Of a DNA stretch of 64,000 nt, positions 18,522 to 24,556 are shown piece after piece. How positions within the stretch are numbered: the first letter of the stretch is position 1; the number at the start of each line of letters is the position of its first letter. A program made the translations under genes and the position numbers. This DNA comes from Bordetella genomosp. 9 (lineage in GTDB: Bacteria > Pseudomonadota > Gammaproteobacteria > Burkholderiales > Burkholderiaceae_B): the NCBI RefSeq assembly GCF_002119725.1, contig NZ_CP021109.1, forward strand, positions 744,001-808,000. The letters run 5' to 3'. Under the pieces are notes generated by a model. That model worked only from the letters and a program-made list of their open reading frames with translations. It had not been told where the DNA came from and searched no databases.

Positions 18522-18527
18522 ATTATA
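18522..18527 (-). promoter_or_regulatory. -10 element of the LysR gene
   Basis: TATAAT reads leftward about 41 bp upstream of the LysR start. The AT-rich DNA around it (18481-18530) stands out from the local base composition and is where a LysR protein would be expected to bind. No clear -35 was found. Confidence 0.4.
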
Positions 18528-18665
18528 GGGACGCCGGTCTACGCTGATACGCTGTCCGCGCGGCGCCACCTCGCGCTGCGCGCTTGCCTGGCCCGGCAGC
18601 CGCCGGGGCCGCGAAACGTTTTTCTCATGCTGTAAGCCGGGTGCGCTCGGCGAGTTGCAAACGAT

Positions 18666-19781
18666 ATGTCCACATTGTTCACACCCTTCAAGCTCAAAGA
18701 CGTCACGCTCCGCAATCGCATCGCCGTTCCGCCCATGTGCCAATACAGCGCACAGGACGGCTACACCAACGAATGGCACCAGGTCCATTACCCCGGCATC
18801 GCCCGCGGCGGCGCCGGCCTGGTGATCGTCGAAGCCACCGCGGTATCGCCGGAAGGCCGCATCACGCCGAACTGCACCGGCCTTTGGGACGACCGTCAGG
18901 CCGAAGGCATGGCCCGCATCGCGGCCGGCATCAAGGCCGCCGGCGCGGTCCCCGGGATCCAGATCGGCCATGCCGGGCGCAAGGCCAGCGCCAATCGCCC
19001 CTGGGAAGGCGACGACCACATCCCCGAAACCGACCCGCGCGCATGGCAGACGATCTCGCCGTCCGCGCTGGCGTTCGGCGGCGGGCTGTCCCGCGTACCG
19101 CGCGCCATGACGCTGGCCGATATCGAGCGCGTCAAGGCGGATTTCGCCGCGGCGGCCCGCCGCGCCCGCGATGCGGGTTTCCAATGGCTCGAACTGCACT
19201 TTGCGCATGGCTACCTGGCGCAAAGCTTTTTCTCGGTCCACGCGAACCAGCGCGATGACCGCTATGGCGGCAACTTCGAGGGACGCAGCCGCTTTCTTCT
19301 GGAAACCCTGGCGGCGGTGCGCGAAGTCTGGCCGGAGAACCTGCCATTGACCGCGCGCTTCGGCGTCATCGAATACGACGGCCGCGACGAGCAGACCCTG
19401 GCCGAATCCATCGCCTTGACGCGCGCCATGCGGGCGGGCGGTCTGGACCTGTTGAACGTCAGCGTCGGCTTTTCCACGCCACAGGCCAATGTTCCGTGGG
19501 GCGTCGCATTCCTGGCGCCGGTTGCCGAGCGGGTGCGCCGCGAAGCCGAACTCCCCGTTGCGGCGGCCTGGTGCATCGATGGCGCGCAGACCGTGGAACG
19601 TGTGGTCGCACAGGGGCAGATGGATCTGGTCATGATCGGCCGCGCCCACCTGGCCAATCCGCACTACCCGTATCAGCTTGCATTGGAGCTGAAAGCGCAG
19701 CGTCCGGCGTGGACGCTGCCCGCTCCGTATGCGTACTGGCTGGAGCGCTACAAAGGTCCGGGCAAGGCTGCCGCGCAATGA
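18666..19781 (+). CDS. xenA: XenA-like old yellow enzyme (NAD(P)H:flavin oxidoreductase)
   Basis: An FMN-dependent ene-reductase of 371 residues that closely follows recalled Pseudomonas XenA. Cys25 in VPPMCQY tunes the flavin; HAGRKASANRPWEGDD and the substrate-binding LHFAHGYL are intact, as are RSRFLLETL and RFGVIEYDGRDEQTL. XenA-type enzymes reduce activated C=C bonds and nitro compounds; the natural role is often oxidative or electrophile defence. It is divergent from a LysR gene, 184 bp apart. Confidence 0.92.
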   Translation: MSTLFTPFKLKDVTLRNRIAVPPMCQYSAQDGYTNEWHQVHYPGIARGGAGLVIVEATAVSPEGRITPNCTGLWDDRQAEGMARIAAGIKAAGAVPGIQIGHAGRKASANRPWEGDDHIPETDPRAWQTISPSALAFGGGLSRVPRAMTLADIERVKADFAAAARRARDAGFQWLELHFAHGYLAQSFFSVHANQRDDRYGGNFEGRSRFLLETLAAVREVWPENLPLTARFGVIEYDGRDEQTLAESIALTRAMRAGGLDLLNVSVGFSTPQANVPWGVAFLAPVAERVRREAELPVAAAWCIDGAQTVERVVAQGQMDLVMIGRAHLANPHYPYQLALELKAQRPAWTLPAPYAYWLERYKGPGKAAAQ

Positions 19782-19796
19782 TCGGCCGGCGCCAGT

Positions 19797-19828
19797 GTGC
19801 GCCATGCGGGTGCGCCATACGGTGCGCC
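19797..19828. repeat. 13-bp near-perfect tandem repeat between convergent genes
   Basis: GTGCGCCATGCGG (19797-19809) is followed directly by GTGCGCCATACGG (19810-19822) and a partial third copy, TGCGCC. It lies between the ene-reductase stop and the GntR stop. The repeat is too direct to form a terminator hairpin. Confidence 0.75.
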
Positions 19829-19841
19829 GCCCATCGCGGCG

Positions 19842-20543
19842 CTATGCGGCGGTGGGCGTTCCGCTTTCTTCCAGGCGATGCGCCGTCAGCGCGCGCCGAT
19901 GGCCGTTCAAGGCATGCTGGCGCAAGGCGTTGGCCGCCGCGTCCGCGTCGCGGGCCGCCAGCGCCTGCAGGATCGCGCGGTGTTCCGCGTGCGACGCGGC
20001 GGAGCTGCCTGCCAGTGTGAAGCCGCGCCGGCGCAACAGGTGCATGCGGTTGACGACCTGCCGGTAGACGCCGAGCAGGGCCGCGTTGCCGGTCATCTCG
20101 ACCATGCGGTCATGGAAGGCGACGTTCAACTCGAAATAACGGTTCACCCCTTGCCGGCCCGCATTGGTTTCCAGCTCGGTCAGCAATTCCCCGAGTTCGG
20201 CGAGTTGCGCGTCGGTGATGCGCGGGGCCAGCCGGCGTCCCACCATCTCGTCCAGTCCCGAGCGCAAATCGTAGAGTTCGGCCGCTTCTTCATCGGAAAG
20301 GTCGCGGATGAATACGCCGCGGTTCTTCTCCAAACGCACCAGACCCGCTTCTTCCAGGGCGCGGAAGGCTTCGCGCAACGGGCTGCGGCTGACGCCCAAT
20401 CGCTGTGACAGCTCGCTCTCGTTCAGCCGCGAGCCTACCGTCAATTCGCCGGACTTGATGCCGCGCAGGATTTCCTCCTGCACCAGGCCCGACAGGGTCA
20501 TGGAGCGCAACAGATCGAACGGCGAGTGGGAAGGGGTAGGCAT
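19842..20543 (-). CDS. GntR family regulator (FadR/FCD subfamily)
   Basis: The 233-residue protein has an N-terminal winged helix (about 22-85; NESELSQRLGVSRSPLREAFRALEEAGLV) and an FCD effector domain (about 95-220) with metal-ligand-type Asp/His residues (NVAFHDRMVEM, SHAEHRAILQAL). It is divergent from an SDR gene, so that is the likely target. The ATG at 20543 is chosen over the upstream TTG/ATG because residues before it are not family-like; an ATG 17 codons later is also possible. Confidence 0.87.
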   Translation of the reverse strand: MPTPSHSPFDLLRSMTLSGLVQEEILRGIKSGELTVGSRLNESELSQRLGVSRSPLREAFRALEEAGLVRLEKNRGVFIRDLSDEEAAELYDLRSGLDEMVGRRLAPRITDAQLAELGELLTELETNAGRQGVNRYFELNVAFHDRMVEMTGNAALLGVYRQVVNRMHLLRRRGFTLAGSSAASHAEHRAILQALAARDADAAANALRQHALNGHRRALTAHRLEESGTPTAA

Positions 20544-20621
20544 GGGGTTTGGGCGGAAAGTGCGCGCGGATCCATCCCGGGTGGGTTCCGGCAGCGTTCC
20601 GAGATCTTCAGGGCCGCGTAA

Positions 20622-20643
20622 GGATAACAAAGGGATAACAAAG
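20622..20643. repeat. 11-bp tandem duplication upstream of the GntR gene
   Basis: GGATAACAAAG occurs twice back to back (20622-20632 and 20633-20643), about 80 bp upstream of the GntR start. It could be a pair of protein-binding sites or a replication slip. Confidence 0.85.
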
Positions 20644-20667
20644 CCCCGCAACTCGGATATCGTCGGA

Positions 20668-20677
20668 TCGTCGACAA
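20668..20677. promoter_or_regulatory. Candidate GntR/FCD operator
   Basis: TCGTCGACAA fits the TnGTnnACnA pattern seen for FadR-type GntR regulators. It lies 5 bp before a -10-like TAGAAT (20682-20687) reading toward the SDR gene, so a bound regulator would block that promoter. Confidence 0.5.
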
Positions 20678-20825
20678 TATGTAGAATGCCCATCCACAAG
20701 GGCCGGCCACGGACGGTCGCGAAGCGCTCGGGGCCGCCAATGGGTCAAGCGCAAAACCGCGGGCAAACGCCCCGCCCCCAATGCGGCAAGGGCTGCCGCG
20801 GGATGGAATTCGAGGAGCAAGGGGC

Positions 20826-21590
20826 ATGAATGAAGCAACGACCCGGCCGCTGATCGGCAAGGTGGCCATCGTGACCGGGGCAGCGCGCAATATCGGCCGC
20901 GCCATAGCGGTGGAGCTGGGCCGCCAGGGCGCGAGCGTGATCGTCAACGCGCACACGTCGGCCGCCGAAGCCGAGCAGACCGCCGCGCTGGCCGAACAGG
21001 CGGGCGGTCAGGCGGCGGTGCACCTGGCCGATGTGTCGCGCCCGGAAGGCGCGCAAGGCCTGATCGCTGCCGCCGTGGCGCGTTTCGGCTGCATCGACAT
21101 CCTGGTCAACAATGCCGCCGTGCGGCGGGAAGTGCGCTTCGATGACTTGGGATGGGAGGAATGGCGGCGTGTCACGGGCGTGATCCTGGACGGCGCTTAT
21201 CTGTGCGCGCACGCGGCGGCACCCCATCTGCGTCAATCCGCCGCGGGCGCCATCGTCAACATCGGCGGCATGTCGGCGCACAGCGGCGCGCCGGGCCGTG
21301 CGCACGTGGTGGCCGCCAAAGCGGGATTGGTTGGCTTGACCCGCGCGCTCGCGCACGATCTGAGCGACAGCGGCGTGACGGTGAACTGCGTGGTGCCGGG
21401 ACTCATCGATACCGTCCGCGGCCATTCGGCGCAGGGCGCGCCCGCCCACCACGCGACGCATGCCACCTTGCTTGGCCGGCGCGGCGCCGCGCAGGAAGTG
21501 GCCGATCTGGTCGTCTTTCTCTGCGGTCCCAAGGGCCGCTATCTGACCGGACAGACGCTGCACGCCAACGGCGGCGCCTATCTGGGCTAG
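20826..21590 (+). CDS. SDR-fold protein lacking the catalytic tetrad residues
   Basis: The 254-residue protein has an intact nucleotide site (VTGAARNIGRAIA, NNAAV) but loses three of the four catalytic residues. The helix normally carrying Asn reads GVILDGAYL, the Ser position reads VNIGGMS, and the Tyr-x-x-x-Lys reads HVVAAKAG, with only Lys kept. The fold should bind NAD(P) but standard alcohol dehydrogenation is doubtful. GAGGAG lies 9 nt before the ATG at 20826. It is divergent from a GntR/FCD regulator. Confidence 0.85.
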   Translation: MNEATTRPLIGKVAIVTGAARNIGRAIAVELGRQGASVIVNAHTSAAEAEQTAALAEQAGGQAAVHLADVSRPEGAQGLIAAAVARFGCIDILVNNAAVRREVRFDDLGWEEWRRVTGVILDGAYLCAHAAAPHLRQSAAGAIVNIGGMSAHSGAPGRAHVVAAKAGLVGLTRALAHDLSDSGVTVNCVVPGLIDTVRGHSAQGAPAHHATHATLLGRRGAAQEVADLVVFLCGPKGRYLTGQTLHANGGAYLG

Positions 21591-21755
21591 CTGGCATCGC
21601 GGCCTGATGCGCGACGGCCGTGGGAAGTCCGACTTCGGGCGCCAGGAACAAGCCTAGAATGAACTTTCCGTTGTCGCGGCCATCTGAACGGCATTGATCC
21701 CGGCGCCGGGACGCGACACATCCGATCATCGGCAGCCATGGTGGGAGGTCCGCTC

Positions 21756-22724
21756 ATGCAACCCAAGACATTCGCCCGATCGCTTTTTCTTGTCGTCAGT
21801 CTGCTGATCGGTTTTGCGGCCGTGGCGGCCGATGCCACGCCCGACCAGGTCTACGAGGCCGCGCAAGCCGGCCGCTATGGCGAAGCGCAGTCCATGATGG
21901 ATCAGATTCTGCGCGACCATCCCAACAGCGCCAAGGCGCATTTCGTCGAAGCGGAGCTGCTGGGCAAGCAGGGCAAGCTCGCGCAGGCGCAAGAGGAACT
22001 GAACATCGCGCTGCGCCTGGATCCCAGCCAGAACTTCGCGCGCCCGGGCGCCGTGCAAGAGCTGCAGACCCTGATTGCCGCGGGACACCCGTCCCCGGCG
22101 CGGCAAGCCATCGCCGGCATCCCGTGGGGGCTGATCATCGGCATCGTGGTCGTCGCGCTGGTCGTGCTGATGATCATGCGTGCCCGCGCCAGCGCCAACG
22201 CGCGGGCACGTGCCGGCTATGGCCCCGCGGCGGGCGGACTGAACCGTTATCCCCCGGCGGGGCCGGGCACGCCCTACGGACCGGGCGCCGGCTACGGTTC
22301 GGCGGCGGGCCCGGGCGCGCCCGGCTATGGCGGCGCGGGCGGAATGGGGTCCGGCATCATGGGCGGCCTGGCGACCGGCGCGGCGGTTGGCGCTGGCGTG
22401 GTCGCCGGCGAAGCCTTGATGAATCGCGTGCTGCACGGCGGTTCCGGGACGGCGGCGCAAGGCAACGATAGCGTGGCGTCCGCAGATTCCGCCCAGCCCC
22501 CGGATGCTTCGAACCCGGCAGAACAGACTTATGACATGGGCGGCAAAGACTTCGGCCTGCGCGACGCCAGCTCTTGGGACGATCCCGGCAACGCCGGCGG
22601 CGATCCATGGGACGATGGCGGCAACACCCGGAACGTCGCCTGGAATGACGACGGCGGATCCGGCGGCTGGGACGATGGCGGCGGCTTCACCGACGACGGC
22701 AGCAACGACGACGACTGGACGTGA
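21756..22724 (+). CDS. TPR protein with one membrane helix and acidic Trp-Asp-Asp tail
   Basis: A 322-residue protein of unknown function. It has a signal peptide (about 1-24), two tetratricopeptide-like helices (28-95; QVYEAAQAGRYGEAQSMM, AELLGKQGKLAQAQEEL), a membrane helix at 122-141, a Gly/Pro/Tyr-rich linker with a Gly-rich hydrophobic stretch (GIMGGLATGAAVGAGVVAG), then a very acidic tail with repeated WDD/WND motifs. The ATG at 21756 has GGGAGG upstream. It stands alone with its own upstream region. The layout suggests an envelope-anchored scaffold. Confidence 0.75.
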   Translation: MQPKTFARSLFLVVSLLIGFAAVAADATPDQVYEAAQAGRYGEAQSMMDQILRDHPNSAKAHFVEAELLGKQGKLAQAQEELNIALRLDPSQNFARPGAVQELQTLIAAGHPSPARQAIAGIPWGLIIGIVVVALVVLMIMRARASANARARAGYGPAAGGLNRYPPAGPGTPYGPGAGYGSAAGPGAPGYGGAGGMGSGIMGGLATGAAVGAGVVAGEALMNRVLHGGSGTAAQGNDSVASADSAQPPDASNPAEQTYDMGGKDFGLRDASSWDDPGNAGGDPWDDGGNTRNVAWNDDGGSGGWDDGGGFTDDGSNDDDWT

Positions 22725-22764
22725 CGCCGGTGATTCTGCGAGCCGCCTCCGTGGCGTCTGGCCC

Positions 22765-23391
22765 TTACGGCGCGCGTGAGAGCAACACCTTTACGCCGGC
22801 GGCGACGAAGGCCGCGGCGAAGAGCGCCTCGAGCGGCCGCCGCAATCTCAGATAACCGCGCGTCATGGCGGCGCTGGAGAAGAGCAGCGCGTAGCCATGG
22901 AACAGCAACAGGCTTTGCGCGGCGATGGCCAGCACGATGACGGCCAGCGATTCCGGGGGCGTATGGGCCGGGACGCCGACGGCGTACAAGGAGCCGAAGA
23001 AAAGAATCGCCTTCGGATTGGTCAAATGCAGGACCAGCCCTTTCACATAGGCTTGGCGCCAGGATACATACCGTGCTTGCGCGATTGCGATGCCCTTGGG
23101 CCGCAGCGCGGACCTTATCGATTTGGCGCCCAGATACAGCAGGTAGGCGGCGCCCACATAGCGCAGCGTCTCGAATATCCACACGTTGGCCAGCATGGCG
23201 GCGCTCAGGCCGAATGCCGCGGCCACGGACCAGACCACCGACCCGCTCGTGATGCCGGAGGCCAGCGCCAGCCCGAAACGGCGGCCCGAGGTCATCGAGG
23301 TGCTGGCGATCGCCAGCGTGGCGGGACCCGGCGAGCCGGCCGCAATCAGCGCCGCGCCGAGGATGAGCGGAAGATGTATGCCGTCGAGCAT
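22765..23391 (-). CDS. LysE/RhtB family translocator
   Basis: A 208-residue exporter with about six helices and the family start ALIAAGSPGPATLAIASTSM, plus GAAYLLYLGAKSIRS and LTNPKAILFFGSLYAVGVP. Members export amino acids or their analogues; the cargo is unknown. It follows the motor-like operon on the same strand with a 63-bp gap, so it may be read from the same transcript or its own promoter. Confidence 0.9.
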   Translation of the reverse strand: MLDGIHLPLILGAALIAAGSPGPATLAIASTSMTSGRRFGLALASGITSGSVVWSVAAAFGLSAAMLANVWIFETLRYVGAAYLLYLGAKSIRSALRPKGIAIAQARYVSWRQAYVKGLVLHLTNPKAILFFGSLYAVGVPAHTPPESLAVIVLAIAAQSLLLFHGYALLFSSAAMTRGYLRLRRPLEALFAAAFVAAGVKVLLSRAP

Positions 23392-23454
23392 GGGGTGACC
23401 TCCTGGCAGGAAACTGTAGCAAAAGCCCTCATGCCCAGGTAGAGCCGGCTGTCT

Positions 23455-23874
23455 TCAGCGTGCCGCGCTGCGGCCCTTGCGCGCGCCGGCCGGGCGCGGC
23501 GCGTCCTTGCCGGCGGGCATCGGCCCGCCGTGGATCTGCTCCAGCCAGGACAAGGCATCCACATAGGAAAGAAACTGCCGCAGATAGCCGGGCGACACCT
23601 CGCTCATCAGCGAAAGCGCCCGATGCACGAGCAGGCTGGAGTTCAAGGGGCCAGCGTTCTCCGGCACCTGCTCCTGCGACTGCCGCAGCCGGTGGCGCGT
23701 GCTGACCGTGGTCCACACCTCGCGGATGTCGTCCAGCAAAGGCAGCTCGGGATAGGCGCGGCGCCACGCCACGGCATCGCGCCATGCGTCGGGCAGGGCG
23801 TCGCCGGATGCATGGCGGGCCATGTCGTCGAGCAGTTCGGTCAGGGGCGTGCGGGGCCGGTGTGCCTTATTCAT
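23455..23874 (-). CDS. DUF2894-like protein, fourth gene of the motor-like operon
   Basis: A 139-residue soluble protein. A central helical part (LTELLDDMARHASG, LLDDIREVWTTVSTRHRLRQSQEQ) is followed by GPLNSSLLVHRALSLMSEVSPGYLRQFLSYVDALSWLEQI and an Arg-rich end. I associate this with DUF2894, found after an OmpA gene in the same order in other Burkholderiales. The ATG at 23874 overlaps the end of the OmpA gene by 8 nt, so translation is coupled. Function unknown; being cytoplasmic it could be a regulator or chaperone of the membrane complex. Confidence 0.75.
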   Translation of the reverse strand: MNKAHRPRTPLTELLDDMARHASGDALPDAWRDAVAWRRAYPELPLLDDIREVWTTVSTRHRLRQSQEQVPENAGPLNSSLLVHRALSLMSEVSPGYLRQFLSYVDALSWLEQIHGGPMPAGKDAPRPAGARKGRSAAR

Positions 23875-24556
23875 GCGCGGCTGCCGGCGACGACGATGGC
23901 GTGGCGGGCTGCGCCTGCCCTTGCGCCGCATTGGACGAGGATCGCGGGATCGGCGCGATTTCCACGCGCCTGTTCTTCGCGCGGCCTTCGGCATCCGCGT
24001 TGGACGCCACGGGCTGCTCCGCGCCGAAGGCCGCCGCGAAGACCGCGTTCGACGGCACGCCGGCGGCGATCAGTTCGCGCGTGACCGTGAGCGCACGCTG
24101 CGCGGACAATTCCCAATTGTCGGCGAAGCGGCGGTTGCCCTCGCGCACCTGTTGATCGTCCGTGAAGCCGCTGACCATCAGGATCTCGTCACGCGTGCGC
24201 AGGTAACCGGCCAGCGGTTGGGCAAGGCTCTTCAACACTTCCCGGCCTTCCGGCTGCAGCTGATCCGAGTTCAGCGCGAACAGCACGCTGCCGCTGATGC
24301 CGATCCGGCCGTTCACCAGCGTGACGCGGCCGGCTGCGAGCGGCGCGGCCAGCGCTTCTTCCAGCGCCTGGCGGCGCTGGGTTTCCTGCTGGCGCTGTTG
24401 CACCTCGGCCTCCAGCTTGGCGGAGAGTTCGAGCTGTACGGCAATGACGCCCACCAGGATCAGCACGAAGGCGCCCAGCAGCCCCGACATCAAGTCGCCG
24501 AAAACCGCCCAGGTCGGGACGGCGGGGTCGGGGCCTGCTTCGATGTCGTCTCTCAT
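23867..24556 (-). CDS. MotB/ZorB-like protein: membrane helix plus OmpA peptidoglycan-binding domain
   Basis: The 229-residue protein has a short cytoplasmic start, one membrane helix (about 17-40) and an OmpA-like domain (about 85-205). The helix begins FGDLMSGLLGAFVLIL; Asp21 followed by Met-Ser sits exactly like the proton-carrying Asp in MotB (ADFMTAMM). A Gln-rich linker (45-65) precedes the OmpA domain, whose peptidoglycan-binding residues are visible as GFTDD (Asp133) and NWELSAQRA (Arg154), ending KNRRVEI. Its ATG overlaps the stop of the large MotA/ZorA-like gene (ATGA). It probably forms the plug and cell-wall anchor of an ion-driven stator. Confidence 0.85.
   Translation of the reverse strand: MRDDIEAGPDPAVPTWAVFGDLMSGLLGAFVLILVGVIAVQLELSAKLEAEVQQRQQETQRRQALEEALAAPLAAGRVTLVNGRIGISGSVLFALNSDQLQPEGREVLKSLAQPLAGYLRTRDEILMVSGFTDDQQVREGNRRFADNWELSAQRALTVTRELIAAGVPSNAVFAAAFGAEQPVASNADAEGRAKNRRVEIAPIPRSSSNAAQGQAQPATPSSSPAAAHE

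Noticed and set aside
17853..19805. 650-codon minus-strand ORF
   Set aside because: Antisense to the XenA-like gene and out of frame with the LysR gene.
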